64,000 nt of DNA from Roseivirga thermotolerans (GTDB taxonomy: Bacteria; Bacteroidota; Bacteroidia; Cytophagales; Cyclobacteriaceae): the NCBI RefSeq assembly GCF_014653175.1, contig NZ_BNAG01000001.1:496001-560000 (forward strand), given 5' to 3'. The notes under the pieces were generated by a model. That model was not told the origin of the DNA, did no database searches, and saw only the letters and a list, made by a program, of their open reading frames with translations. Positions 16,981-26,434 of this stretch are shown here, in pieces (the first letter of the stretch is position 1; the number at the start of each line of letters is the position of its first letter). A program made the translations under genes and the position numbers.

Positions 16981-18882
16981 ATGCGTGTAGTTTTCACCTG
17001 TTTTCTGCTGGCATTTCCCTTTTTCTCCCTTAAAGCCCAGCAAAGCATTGTAGCAACAGTAGACGATGAAGCCATTTCGGCACAAGAGCTGCTCTATGCC
17101 TTTAACAAAAATCGTTCAAAAGCTCAGTCCATCGCTTACGATTCGCTCTACAACTACCTACAACAGTATATAAACTTTAAGCTGAAAGTACGAGCTGCGA
17201 GAAATGCAGGGCTAGATACCGCAACCGCCTTTCAGGAAGAGCTCAAAGGATATATAGCTCAAGTAAGAAAACCCTACTTAGACAACCCCGAGGCTGAAGA
17301 AGCACTATTAAAAGAAACCTACCGCAGAATGCAAACCGAAATTAACGCGGCACACATTCTGCTTAAATTATCGCCCACAGCCTCTCCAGCCGATACCCTC
17401 AAAGCCTATACCTTCCTGGATAGTTTAAGAAATACCATTGGTTCAGCGGCCGAATTTCAGGAAATGGCCAGAAGATTTTCAGAAGACGGGAGTGCTCCTA
17501 CTGGCGGACAGTTGGGGTGGTTTGGAGCCATGCATATGGTTGCCCCATTCGAAGATGCCGCCTATGCTACAGAAAAAGGCAAAGTATCCAACGTGGTAAG
17601 ATCCAACTTCGGTTACCACCTTGTATACGTAAACGATAAGAGACCCAACCGAGGAAGGGTAAAAACATCACACCTGTTCTTTTCAAAGCAAAGAGGTTCT
17701 GAAGCAGCTAAATCAAGGGCCGAAAGCATCTACGACTCCCTAAAAAACGGTGCTGACTGGAACGTGATGGCACGAAAATACTCCGATGACCAAGGCACCA
17801 AATTCGAAGGTGGTAAACTGCCTTGGGCGGGAAGCAGGCAATTGCCCGATGACTATTTGGACATTGCCTTTGAACTGAACACCCCAGGAGAATGGACAAC
17901 ACCCCAGGAAACCCAATTTGGCTGGCATATCGTGAGGCTCGATGATAAGCAGCCCCTAGAGCCATATGAAGTAAAAAAGGGAGAAATTAGCGTGCTGTTG
18001 AAACGCATGGGTCGCAGTGTGCTGGAAGAAGACAAGCTTTTAAAAAAACTGAAAAAAGCAAGCAACTTCACTCAGTCCAAAGACTCTCTGGAAATAATTT
18101 TTAACCAAATCAGTGGATTAGACAAAGAGCAGATACTGTCAACAGAAGTGGCAAACAAGCTCCTATTTACCCATGGCGGACGCCCGGCAACGGTTGCCCG
18201 GTTTGTAGATCAGCTCCCCGGTTTCAATGTGCGCTATACCAAAGACCAGTTCATTGAATCGTATTTCAGGTTCGAAAAAAACTTTATCATAGCCCATGAA
18301 GACTCCATAGCTCCAACTAAATATCCCGAATATGGCTTCTTACTCAAAGAATATGAAGAAGGGCTTTTGCTCTTCGAAATAATGCAGCAAAAGGTATGGA
18401 ATAAAGCCGTTGGAGACAGCCTTGGATTAGAAGCCTATTATCAGAAACACAAAAAGAAATATAATATAGATGAACGCGTTCAGTGCCTAATCATCAGCAA
18501 CTACGAAGCTTCTGCACTCCAACATATTTTATCTAAGAAAGTACCCGAAGAGGCACTGAAAAACCCTGAAGAGTTTCTCTCCCAACTTACCGAATCTGAA
18601 ACAGAGGCGTTAAAATTTGCTAAAAGAAATCTATTGGTGAGCGAATTATCTAATTTTGATCCTGCGAAAAACCAACCTGGCGATTGGTTGATTTCAGAAC
18701 AAAACAATGCCTGTCTTTATTTAAAACTATTGCCGGCAGGCCCTCAACCGCTCAATGAAATTAAGGGTTTAGTGATGTCGGACTATCAAGAACAACTGGA
18801 TAAAGAATGGGTCAAAAAGTTAAGGCAAAATGCCAAAGTAAAAATTAACAAACAGGCTCTGAAAGCCTTGGTAAAATATTGA
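16981..18882 (+). CDS. Periplasmic peptidyl-prolyl isomerase with two parvulin domains, 633 aa
   Basis: The signal peptide spans 1-19 (SLKAQ). An N-terminal SurA-like helical region is followed by two PpiC/parvulin domains: ~121-222 (INAAHILLKLSP ... FGYHLVYVND) and ~226-325 (VKTSHLFFSKQ ... FGWHIVRLDD). The last 300 residues are helical and not assigned. Such proteins chaperone outer-membrane proteins in the periplasm. It is the first of three consecutive folding-factor genes that overlap each other. It lies 11 bases after the kinase gene, so read-through from the switch operon is possible. Confidence 0.9.
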   Translation: MRVVFTCFLLAFPFFSLKAQQSIVATVDDEAISAQELLYAFNKNRSKAQSIAYDSLYNYLQQYINFKLKVRAARNAGLDTATAFQEELKGYIAQVRKPYLDNPEAEEALLKETYRRMQTEINAAHILLKLSPTASPADTLKAYTFLDSLRNTIGSAAEFQEMARRFSEDGSAPTGGQLGWFGAMHMVAPFEDAAYATEKGKVSNVVRSNFGYHLVYVNDKRPNRGRVKTSHLFFSKQRGSEAAKSRAESIYDSLKNGADWNVMARKYSDDQGTKFEGGKLPWAGSRQLPDDYLDIAFELNTPGEWTTPQETQFGWHIVRLDDKQPLEPYEVKKGEISVLLKRMGRSVLEEDKLLKKLKKASNFTQSKDSLEIIFNQISGLDKEQILSTEVANKLLFTHGGRPATVARFVDQLPGFNVRYTKDQFIESYFRFEKNFIIAHEDSIAPTKYPEYGFLLKEYEEGLLLFEIMQQKVWNKAVGDSLGLEAYYQKHKKKYNIDERVQCLIISNYEASALQHILSKKVPEEALKNPEEFLSQLTESETEALKFAKRNLLVSELSNFDPAKNQPGDWLISEQNNACLYLKLLPAGPQPLNEIKGLVMSDYQEQLDKEWVKKLRQNAKVKINKQALKALVKY

Positions 18883-19748
18883 AAAACGCAACCTACATAG
18901 TACTAACGTCCTTGCTTGTGGTGCTCTCATGCGACTACTTTGTAAGCGATAGCCCAGGCACCGGCAATAGCCAAACATTGGTAGCCAGCGTAGGTAACTC
19001 TTTTCTTTTCGAAGCCGATATTGCCAACCTTATAGAACCCGGTATGTCGGCCGAAGATAGCGCTAGAATTACCGAGCAATATGTGAACAACTGGATCAAA
19101 AAAGAGCTCCTTATTAGAGAAGCCACTAGCAATGTTCGAATCGATCAGTCAGAAATAGAGAGAAAAGTGGCCGACTATCGCTACACCTTGCTTTCATATG
19201 AGTATCAGAAGCTAAGAGTACAGCAACTGCTAGATACAACTGTGACTGATGAGGAAATACTTGCCTACTATACCGAAAACCAGGAGAATTTTGCCCTGCG
19301 GCAAAACATTATCCGTGGCCGGTTTATGAAAGTGAACAAACAAGCCCCTAAAAAGGCCGACATTCGCAGATGGATAAAATCATCGAGACCCCAAGACCTG
19401 TCTGCCTTAAAAGATTATGCCTTTCAATTTGCAAACAATTATTCATTAGAAGACTCAACTTGGATTAGGTTTGATGATATTACTAAGAACACCCCTTTTT
19501 CCACACTCACCAACAAGATTCAGTTTCTGAAAAACACCCGATATACCGAAGAAACAGATTCTCTCTATCTTTACCTCCTCAAAATTGACGACTACAAAAT
19601 TTCTGAGGAGATATCCCCGTTGGAGTTTGTGAAGCAAGACATCAAGAATATACTATTGAACAAGAGAAAAGTAGCGTTGGCCAAAACTCTGGAAAACGAA
19701 ATTTTTCAAAAAGCTAAAGAAAATGAAGACTACAAGATATATCGCTAA
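18879..19748 (+). CDS. Lipoprotein of the SurA/PpiC N-domain type, 289 aa
   Basis: The start is a TTG whose last bases overlap the previous stop (TTGA, 18879-18882); no ATG comes before the signal peptide. Residues 1-18 form a lipoprotein signal with lipobox VVLSC. The mature part has the helical chaperone layout of SurA-like proteins (anti-parallel helices, VNNWIKKELLIREA) but no complete parvulin domain, so it is likely a chaperone without isomerase activity. It overlaps the next gene by 26 bases. The position between two PPIases suggests a joint role in outer-membrane protein folding. Confidence 0.8.
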   Translation: MKNATYIVLTSLLVVLSCDYFVSDSPGTGNSQTLVASVGNSFLFEADIANLIEPGMSAEDSARITEQYVNNWIKKELLIREATSNVRIDQSEIERKVADYRYTLLSYEYQKLRVQQLLDTTVTDEEILAYYTENQENFALRQNIIRGRFMKVNKQAPKKADIRRWIKSSRPQDLSALKDYAFQFANNYSLEDSTWIRFDDITKNTPFSTLTNKIQFLKNTRYTEETDSLYLYLLKIDDYKISEEISPLEFVKQDIKNILLNKRKVALAKTLENEIFQKAKENEDYKIYR

Positions 19749-21066
19749 GGTGGCGGTGTTGCTTTTGGCGTTCTCCATGAACCTCAAGGCACAAACAGGA
19801 GAGGTAGTGGATAAGATCATTGCCAAGGTAGACGATAAGATTATCTTGAAAAGTGAGCTGGAGTCAGCTTACCTCCAGTTTTTAAGCAGCCCAAATGCAT
19901 TGCAATTCGATGGAGATGCCCGCTGCATGCTCCTTAAGGAAATGGTAGAAAGTAAAGTGATGCTGGCCATGTCCGAAATCGATTCAGTAGTTGTTGACGA
20001 ATCTCGTCTGGATTATGAAATGCAGTCTCGAGCTCAGCAAATTATGCAACGCTTTGGGTCAGAAGATGCCATTCGGCAAGCCTACAACAAATCGCTAGAC
20101 CAGATCATGAGCGAGTTGAGACCCGATATTCGCCAGCAGCTTTTAATCCAGGAACAAGAAGCCAATGTAGTTTCTGATGTGACAGTTACACCCAATGAGG
20201 TAAGAAAACTTTTCAACAGCATACCCAGAGACAGTTTGCCGCTTTACTCCATGGAGTATGAAGTGGGAGTGATAACCAAAAACCCTGAAGTAGACCGAGA
20301 GGAAATAGAAAAACTCAAGAAAAAATTATTGGGTATACGCGAAAGAATTCTGAAAGGCGAAAGCTTTGAAATTATGGCTACGCTGAACTCTCAAGGCCCC
20401 ACAAGTGCCAATGGAGGCAACCTAGGCTTCAACCAGCGTGGCACTATGGATCCTGCTTTTGAAGCAGCAGCACTGGCACTTAAGCCGGGAGAAATAAGCA
20501 TGCCCTTTGAATCTTCGTTTGGTGTCCATATCGTTCAACTTATTGAAAAACGCGGAAATGAATACAATAGCAGGCATATTATCTTAATTCCTAAGCCCAC
20601 TCAAGACGATGTGAAAGAGGCCGTTCAATACCTCGATAGCCTAAGAGAGGAAATTCTCGCCAAAAAAATCACTTTTGAGGAAGCCGCAAAGCAATACTCA
20701 GACGATGATCAAACCAAAGTAAACGGGGGCTATTTTGCAGGCCAATTTGGCTCTTTGAGAGTGCCTGCCAACAGCCTGGATCCGGAGTTGTTCTTTGAAA
20801 TAGATAAAATGAAGGAAGGAGAAATTTCTAAGGCTAGCACCGTTCAGGTGAGTGCCGATGAGCAAATTGCCCGTATAATTTATTTCAAAAAGAAAGTACC
20901 TCCACATAGGGCCAACCTAACTGACGACTACGAAAAACTGAAGGCTGCTACCACTCAAATGAAAAAAGCTCGAAAACGGCAAGAATACCTTCAGGACAAA
21001 ATGAAAGAAGTATATATTGAAGTAGCTCCGGAATATAACCGCTGCGGTATAATAAAGAACCAGTAA
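19723..21066 (+). CDS. SurA-like periplasmic chaperone/peptidyl-prolyl isomerase, 447 aa
   Basis: The signal peptide (1-23, LKAQ) is followed by the SurA N-terminal chaperone domain (VDKIIAKVDDKIILKSELE, ~28-165), then two parvulin domains: ~172-275 (YSMEYEVGVIT ... FGVHIVQLIEKRG) and ~278-385 (NSRHIILIPKP ...). The length and layout are those of SurA, which delivers unfolded beta-barrel proteins to the BAM complex. Third member of the folding-factor run and 2 bases before the MoxR gene. Confidence 0.92.
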   Translation: MKTTRYIAKVAVLLLAFSMNLKAQTGEVVDKIIAKVDDKIILKSELESAYLQFLSSPNALQFDGDARCMLLKEMVESKVMLAMSEIDSVVVDESRLDYEMQSRAQQIMQRFGSEDAIRQAYNKSLDQIMSELRPDIRQQLLIQEQEANVVSDVTVTPNEVRKLFNSIPRDSLPLYSMEYEVGVITKNPEVDREEIEKLKKKLLGIRERILKGESFEIMATLNSQGPTSANGGNLGFNQRGTMDPAFEAAALALKPGEISMPFESSFGVHIVQLIEKRGNEYNSRHIILIPKPTQDDVKEAVQYLDSLREEILAKKITFEEAAKQYSDDDQTKVNGGYFAGQFGSLRVPANSLDPELFFEIDKMKEGEISKASTVQVSADEQIARIIYFKKKVPPHRANLTDDYEKLKAATTQMKKARKRQEYLQDKMKEVYIEVAPEYNRCGIIKNQ

Positions 21067-21068
21067 AT

Positions 21069-22031
21069 ATGAGCAAGACTTCAGATGTGGCCCTGGCCGA
21101 TAAGTTCTTCGAAGATTTTCAGAAGCTTAAATCAGAAATTTCAAAAATCATTATTGGACAAGAGGAGGTAGTGAATCTATTGCTAGCTTCCATCTTCTGT
21201 CAGGGGCACAGTCTCCTTGTTGGTGTTCCGGGTTTGGCCAAAACATTGCTCATTCAAACTATATCTTCTGCTTTAGACTTAAGTTTTAAGCGCATTCAGT
21301 TTACGCCAGATCTTATGCCATCTGATATTCTCGGAGCAGAAACCATAGACAAAGACAGGAATTTTAAGTTTATAAAAGGACCCGTATTTGCCAATATTAT
21401 TTTGGCCGATGAGATTAACCGTACACCACCCAAAACTCAGGCCGCACTTTTGGAGGCCATGCAAGAATACTCTGTGACTGTTGCAGGACAGTATTTCCCA
21501 TTAGACCGGCCATTCTTTGTGTTAGCTACACAAAATCCAATTGAGCAAGAAGGAACATACCCCCTGCCCGAGGCGCAGCTCGACCGCTTTCTGTTTAACA
21601 TTACGTTGACCTACCCTAGCTTTCAGTCGGAGGTGGATATTGTGAAAAACACCACCAGTGACGATACCAAAACTGTAAATCATGTTCTTGGGGCTGAAGA
21701 AGTGATTAATTACCAACACTTGGTAAGGCGAGTGCCCGTTGCAGACAATGTGGTGGAATATGCAGTAAACCTTGTGCATAAAACCCGATTCGAAAGTGAA
21801 AGAGCACCTCAGATTACCAAAGACTATATTGAGTGGGGAGCTGGTCCCAGAGCTTCTCAGAGCCTTATAATTGCCGCTAAATGCAATGCATTAATCAATG
21901 GAAAGTATTCGCCCGATATTGAAGATGTAAAGGCCGTAGCAAAACCGATACTCAGACACAGGATTGTGCGAAACTTCAAGGCCGAAGCAGAAGGCCTGAC
22001 CATTGACAAACTTATTGACCAACTGCTTTAA
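21069..22031 (+). CDS. MoxR family AAA+ ATPase
   Basis: Walker A is GVPGLAKT (~54-61), Walker B ILADEINRTPPKTQ (~114-127), and sensor ATQNPIEQEGTYPLPEAQLDRF (split over ~155-177) is the MoxR signature. The length of 320 aa is usual. MoxR ATPases act as chaperones that mature or insert partner proteins, often with VWA/DUF58 proteins; such partners are not visible here because the next gene is convergent. It ends 1 base before the end of the minus-strand dehydrogenase. Confidence 0.93.
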   Translation: MSKTSDVALADKFFEDFQKLKSEISKIIIGQEEVVNLLLASIFCQGHSLLVGVPGLAKTLLIQTISSALDLSFKRIQFTPDLMPSDILGAETIDKDRNFKFIKGPVFANIILADEINRTPPKTQAALLEAMQEYSVTVAGQYFPLDRPFFVLATQNPIEQEGTYPLPEAQLDRFLFNITLTYPSFQSEVDIVKNTTSDDTKTVNHVLGAEEVINYQHLVRRVPVADNVVEYAVNLVHKTRFESERAPQITKDYIEWGAGPRASQSLIIAAKCNALINGKYSPDIEDVKAVAKPILRHRIVRNFKAEAEGLTIDKLIDQLL

Positions 22032-22889
22032 TCAGTCGTAGAAATAAAATCCACGTTTTGTCTTTCGACCGTGATGGCCGGCATCTACCTTTTGTTGTTG
22101 AATTCTGGAAGGTCTAAACTTGGCATCCTGATGAAAGGCATTGAACATAGACTCTGTCACAGAGTAGTTGGTGTCAACACCAATAAGATCCATTAACCGA
22201 AACGGCCCCATTTTAAAGCCGCTGGCCTCCATGAGCCTGTCAATTCCTTCTACATCACTCACGCCTTCTTCCAAAACCTTGAGACCTTCCACATAAAAGT
22301 GTCTAGCCACTCGATTTACTATAAACCCAGGGGCATCTGCCGCTCTTACAGGCACCTTGCCAATTTTGATGGCTAGGTCGTATACAAGCCCAGCTACCTG
22401 AGCGTCAGTAGCAGCTCCTGAAATCACCTCCACCAACTTCATTATGTGTGCCGGATTAAAAAAATGCATACCCACTACATTTTGTGGCCGCTTTAGAACG
22501 GAGGCTATTCTCGTAATAGGAATAGAAGATGTATTGGTGGCCAGTATGGTTTGGTCGCTGTTTATTTCTTCCAGCGCACGAAATAATTGTTGCTTTACAT
22601 CGAGTCTTTCAACGATTGCCTCAATGATTAGATCGGCCAATAAATCTGCCTGAGTATTTACGGTTTGAATTAGTGATAGGCAATTCGCTTTATCTTGAAC
22701 TGATACCTTTCCTTTTTCAATGCCCTTATCCAGGTTTCTTTCTATCCCTTTTAATGCCTCGGGCAGCGAGTCTTCATTGACATCATATAAAAGTACCTCA
22801 AACCCTGCCATGGCACAAACTTGGGCAATTCCCTGCCCCATTGTCCCTGCTCCTACTACCGCTATCTTTTTTATTTGCTCCAGCTTCAT
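22032..22889 (-). CDS. 3-hydroxyacyl-CoA (3-hydroxybutyryl-CoA) dehydrogenase
   Basis: NAD-dependent oxidation of 3-hydroxyacyl-CoA to 3-ketoacyl-CoA, or the reverse. The Rossmann motif GAGTMGQGIAQ is at 14-24, catalytic His in MHFFNPAHIMKLVEVI (~138-153), and the C-terminal domain contains GFIVNRVARHFYVEG and GPFRLMDLIGVD. The length of 285 aa suits Hbd/PaaH. Its ATG overlaps the last base of the pheS stop (TAATG), so translation is coupled to pheS although no pathway link is evident. Confidence 0.93.
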   Translation of the reverse strand: MKLEQIKKIAVVGAGTMGQGIAQVCAMAGFEVLLYDVNEDSLPEALKGIERNLDKGIEKGKVSVQDKANCLSLIQTVNTQADLLADLIIEAIVERLDVKQQLFRALEEINSDQTILATNTSSIPITRIASVLKRPQNVVGMHFFNPAHIMKLVEVISGAATDAQVAGLVYDLAIKIGKVPVRAADAPGFIVNRVARHFYVEGLKVLEEGVSDVEGIDRLMEASGFKMGPFRLMDLIGVDTNYSVTESMFNAFHQDAKFRPSRIQQQKVDAGHHGRKTKRGFYFYD

Positions 22890-23908
22890 TACAAGGCATT
22901 AAACTGACGAAGAAACCTGATATCGTTTTCTGTAAAAAGACGAAGGTCTTTAATTCCGTACCTGAGCATAGTAATACGTTCAATACCCATACCAAAGGCA
23001 AATCCGGAATATACCTTAGAGTCAATTCCACAGTTTTCCAACACATTCGGATCAACCATTCCCGAACCTCCAATTTCAACCCAACCGGTATGCTTACAAA
23101 TATTGCAGCCATCGCCATGGCATATTTGGCAAGAGATATCTATCTCTGCACTAGGTTCGGTAAAAGGGAAAAAGCTTGGCCTAAAGCGAATTTGTGTTTC
23201 CTTACTGAACATTTCCTTGGCAAAGTGATAAAGCGTTTGCTTAAGATCGGCAAATGAAACCCCTTTATCTACATAGAGCCCTTCCATCTGATGAAACACG
23301 CAATGTGCCCTGGCCGAAATCGCTTCGTTCCTAAAAACACGCCCTGGAGATAGTGTCCTAATTGGAGGTTTTTCGGTTTCCATAACCCGTATCTGGACGC
23401 TGGATGTGTGCGTGCGCAGAGCAATATCAGGGTTCTTTTCGATAAAAAAAGTATCCTGCATTTCGCGTGCCGGATGATTCTCCGGAAAGTTTAGTGCAGT
23501 GAAGTTATGCCAGTCGTCTTCTATTTCCGGCCCGGTAGAAACATTAAATCCTATTCTTTCAAATATCTGTATGAATCTATTCCTTGTTGCCGAAAGAGGA
23601 TGTATTGAGCCAAACTCTCCGGTTATTGGGGGTAATGTAAGATCCGGATACTCCTCCACTCCTCCACCTGAGTCGTTAAGGGCATCAATAAGTCGCTGAA
23701 ACTTTTCTTTGGCCTGTGTTTTTAAATCATTTACAGCCTGCCCGAAAGCCTTCTTTTCCTCATTGGGAACATTTCTCATCTCCGCAAAAAGATCTGCGAT
23801 TACATTCTTTCGTCCTATAAACTTTAATCTATATTCCTCCAGTTGTTCCTGGCTGGTTGCCACAAACGACTCAATTTCTTGTGAAAGCTGTTTTACTTTT
23901 TCATTCAT
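22889..23908 (-). CDS. pheS: Phenylalanyl-tRNA synthetase alpha subunit
   Basis: Catalytic alpha subunit of the class II PheRS. An N-terminal coiled coil (1-85) is followed by the core with HPLSATRNRFIQIFERIGF (motif 1 area), FRNEAISARAHCVFHQMEGLYV (motif 2, ~187-208, given here as two overlapping halves) and the GMGIERITMLRYGI motif 3 (~313-326). The length of 339 aa is standard. pheT is not adjacent, which is common in Bacteroidota. It is divergent from galE across 77 bases. Confidence 0.96.
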   Translation of the reverse strand: MNEKVKQLSQEIESFVATSQEQLEEYRLKFIGRKNVIADLFAEMRNVPNEEKKAFGQAVNDLKTQAKEKFQRLIDALNDSGGGVEEYPDLTLPPITGEFGSIHPLSATRNRFIQIFERIGFNVSTGPEIEDDWHNFTALNFPENHPAREMQDTFFIEKNPDIALRTHTSSVQIRVMETEKPPIRTLSPGRVFRNEAISARAHCVFHQMEGLYVDKGVSFADLKQTLYHFAKEMFSKETQIRFRPSFFPFTEPSAEIDISCQICHGDGCNICKHTGWVEIGGSGMVDPNVLENCGIDSKVYSGFAFGMGIERITMLRYGIKDLRLFTENDIRFLRQFNAL

Positions 23909-23973
23909 AGGACCTCAGGCTCAATTTTCTCACAAAAATAACAGGACTTCATTACATACTGGTCTCGAAGGAC

Positions 23974-23981
23974 TATTTTTG
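23974..23981 (+). promoter_or_regulatory. Possible -7 element close to the galE start
   Basis: tatttttg fits TAnnTTTG but ends only 4 bases before the galE ATG, so a transcript from it would be leaderless or nearly so. No convincing -33 box is present. Confidence 0.25.
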
Positions 23982-23985
23982 GGTT

Positions 23986-25008
23986 ATGCAGACAAATATT
24001 CTAGTTACCGGAGGGGCCGGCTACATTGGTTCGCATGTTACAGTACGGCTCCATGAAGAAGGATTTAACCCGATTATTCTTGATGATTTTTCTAATTCTG
24101 ATAAATCGGTTCTTGATCGATTGAAGAAAATAACCGGCAAGAGTTTTACCTGCTACGAAGGCAGCATTTTAGATGAGCCTCTGCTAAATAAGATTTTTTC
24201 AGAACACCAGATAGCCGGAGTGATTCATTTTGCTGCTAAAAAGGCTGTAGGCGAATCGGTAGAGAAACCATTGTTATACTACAGAATTAACGTTGCAGGG
24301 CTTGTTACGGTACTTGAAGCCATGCATGCGCACAACTGCAACAGTCTGGTTTTTTCCTCTTCATGCACTGTGTATGGCGAACCCGATAAACTACCAGTTA
24401 CTGAAGAATCTCCCAAAAAGCCCGCCAGCAGCCCTTATGGCAACACCAAACAAATAGGTGAAGAAATTATCGAAGATGCCGTTAAAAGTGGCATGGCGCT
24501 GAAGTCTATTGCCCTTAGGTACTTCAACCCTATCGGGGCTCATCCTTCAGCCGAAATTGGAGAACTTCCTCTGGGAGTACCCAACAACCTGGTTCCGTTC
24601 ATCACTCAAACTGCAGCTGGAATCAGAGAAAAGCTTACCGTTTTCGGTAACGATTATGACACGCCAGATGGTACGTGCATAAGAGATTATATTCATGTAA
24701 TGGACTTGGCAGATGCTCACGTTCAGGCCATTGCACACCTCAACTCTATTGCTGAAACGAGTCACTTTGATGTTATCAATGTAGGTACAGGAAGAGGCAA
24801 TACAGTATTGGAGGCCATAAAAGCTTTTGAAAATGTAACCGGCCTTTCCCTGAACTACACCATTGGTTCAAGAAGACCAGGCGATGTAGAGAAGGTATAT
24901 GCAGAAGTAGAAAAATCAGCAAAAATCCTGAATTGGAAAACCAAGTACTCTTTGGAAGAGTCCATGCGCGATGCGTGGAACTGGCAAAAGAGGCTTTCAG
25001 GTCTTTAA
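23986..25008 (+). CDS. galE: UDP-glucose 4-epimerase
   Basis: Interconverts UDP-Glc and UDP-Gal. The NAD motif GGAGYIGSH is at 7-15, the catalytic Ser/Tyr/Lys triad is in FSSSCTVYGEP (~121-131) and SPYGNTKQ (~147-154), and RYFNPIGAHPSAEIGE is the GalE-specific segment after it. The length of 340 aa is typical. It is the first gene of a plus-strand sugar-nucleotide set with ugd and uxs, although a 97-base gap with its own promoter-like site separates it from ugd. Confidence 0.95.
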   Translation: MQTNILVTGGAGYIGSHVTVRLHEEGFNPIILDDFSNSDKSVLDRLKKITGKSFTCYEGSILDEPLLNKIFSEHQIAGVIHFAAKKAVGESVEKPLLYYRINVAGLVTVLEAMHAHNCNSLVFSSSCTVYGEPDKLPVTEESPKKPASSPYGNTKQIGEEIIEDAVKSGMALKSIALRYFNPIGAHPSAEIGELPLGVPNNLVPFITQTAAGIREKLTVFGNDYDTPDGTCIRDYIHVMDLADAHVQAIAHLNSIAETSHFDVINVGTGRGNTVLEAIKAFENVTGLSLNYTIGSRRPGDVEKVYAEVEKSAKILNWKTKYSLEESMRDAWNWQKRLSGL

Positions 25009-25065
25009 CCTATAAAGACTACCAGTAAACGATAAAAAATTGCTTTTAATCGAAGCCTAAAGCAC

Positions 25066-25073
25066 TAATTTTG
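25066..25073 (+). promoter_or_regulatory. Possible -7 element upstream of ugd
   Basis: taattttg matches TAnnTTTG, 32 bases before the ugd ATG; attg at 25039-25042 is a weak -33 candidate about 23 bases upstream. It fits a promoter for the ugd-uxs-Wzi unit. Confidence 0.45.
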
Positions 25074-25105
25074 AGTAGATTTTAAGTTTGAATAAAATTT
25101 GAACC

Positions 25106-26422
25106 ATGAAAATAACAATTGTTGGAACCGGATACGTGGGTCTTGTAACAGGAACTTGCTTCTCTGAAGTAGGTATCGATGTGACCTGTATAGATATCGA
25201 TGAGAAAAAAATAGAAGGCTTAAAAAACGGGAAAATGCCCATTTACGAGCCCGGTCTGGAACCAATGGTTAGCAATAATCTTGAAAAGGGGAGGCTGCAT
25301 TTTTCAACCAGCCTGAAGGATAATCTTAAAGATGCTGAAGCCGTGTTTATTGCCGTGGGTACACCTCCAGGAGAAGACGGAAGTGCAGACCTTAAATATG
25401 TGTTGGCTGTAGCTCGCGAAATTGGTCAGCATATGTCTGATTATCTTGTAGTGGTTACCAAGAGCACTGTGCCAGTTGGAACAGCCAAAAAAGTAAAAGA
25501 CGCAGTACAATCAGAGTTAGATAAGCGAGGCGCCAACTTGTCCTTCGATGTAGCCTCAAATCCGGAGTTTTTAAAGGAAGGTGCCGCCATTCAAGACTTT
25601 TTAAAGCCCGACAGAATAGTGGTTGGGGTAGAGTCTGAAAGGGCTCGTAAAATTATGGAGAAACTCTATAAGCCTTTCCTACTGAACGGACACCCTACGA
25701 TTTTTATGGACGTACCTTCTGCAGAAATGACCAAATATGCAGCCAACTCCATGCTAGCTACCAAAATTAGCTTTATGAATGACATCGCCAACTTGTGCGA
25801 AATCATGGGAGCCGATGTGAACATGGTAAGAAAAGGTATTGGAAGCGATTCTCGTATAGGCACTAAGTTTATATATCCTGGAGTAGGTTATGGTGGGTCA
25901 TGTTTCCCAAAAGATGTAAAAGCATTGATAAAGACAGCTCAGGAAAATGGCTATAACATGCGGGTTCTTAAGGCTGTGGAAGATGTAAATGAAAATCAGA
26001 AATCAGTTCTGGTGTCTAAGGTAAAGAAACACTTTGGAAATGATTTGAGTGGAATGACCTTTGCCATTTGGGGGCTGTCTTTTAAACCCAAAACTGATGA
26101 TATGCGGGAGGCTCCTTCTATAGTAATTATTAATCAGCTTCTCGAGGCCGGAGCAAAAGTCAAGGCATTTGACCCGGTGGCAATGGAAGAAGCCAAAAGA
26201 GATTTGGGGGACAAAATCACCTATGCGAAAGATGAGTACGACACGCTTGTAGATGCAGACGCACTTCTTTTAGTCACTGAGTGGCCCGAATTTAGAATAC
26301 CAAATTTCAGTGTTGTAGGTAAGCTCTTAAAGAACAAAGTTGTCTTTGATGGCAGAAATATTTATGACCGTGAAGAGCTGAGAGAAATGGGCTACACCTA
26401 CTACGGAATTGGAATACATTAA
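25106..26422 (+). CDS. ugd: UDP-glucose 6-dehydrogenase
   Basis: Two-step oxidation of UDP-Glc to UDP-GlcA with NAD. The Rossmann motif [10 protein letters not shown] is at 7-16, [16 protein letters not shown] (~149-164) is the substrate segment, the catalytic Cys is in [16 protein letters not shown] (Cys ~264), and the C-terminal domain carries [17 protein letters not shown] (~318-334). The length of 438 aa is typical. The next gene, 12 bases downstream, consumes its product. Confidence 0.96.
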   Translation: MKITIVGTGYVGLVTGTCFSEVGIDVTCIDIDEKKIEGLKNGKMPIYEPGLEPMVSNNLEKGRLHFSTSLKDNLKDAEAVFIAVGTPPGEDGSADLKYVLAVAREIGQHMSDYLVVVTKSTVPVGTAKKVKDAVQSELDKRGANLSFDVASNPEFLKEGAAIQDFLKPDRIVVGVESERARKIMEKLYKPFLLNGHPTIFMDVPSAEMTKYAANSMLATKISFMNDIANLCEIMGADVNMVRKGIGSDSRIGTKFIYPGVGYGGSCFPKDVKALIKTAQENGYNMRVLKAVEDVNENQKSVLVSKVKKHFGNDLSGMTFAIWGLSFKPKTDDMREAPSIVIINQLLEAGAKVKAFDPVAMEEAKRDLGDKITYAKDEYDTLVDADALLLVTEWPEFRIPNFSVVGKLLKNKVVFDGRNIYDREELREMGYTYYGIGIH

Positions 26423-26434
26423 GTAAATAGAATT

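Noticed and set aside
22841-23257. 138-codon plus-strand open frame opposite pheS and the dehydrogenase
   Set aside because: Fully antisense to two conserved genes whose motifs are intact.
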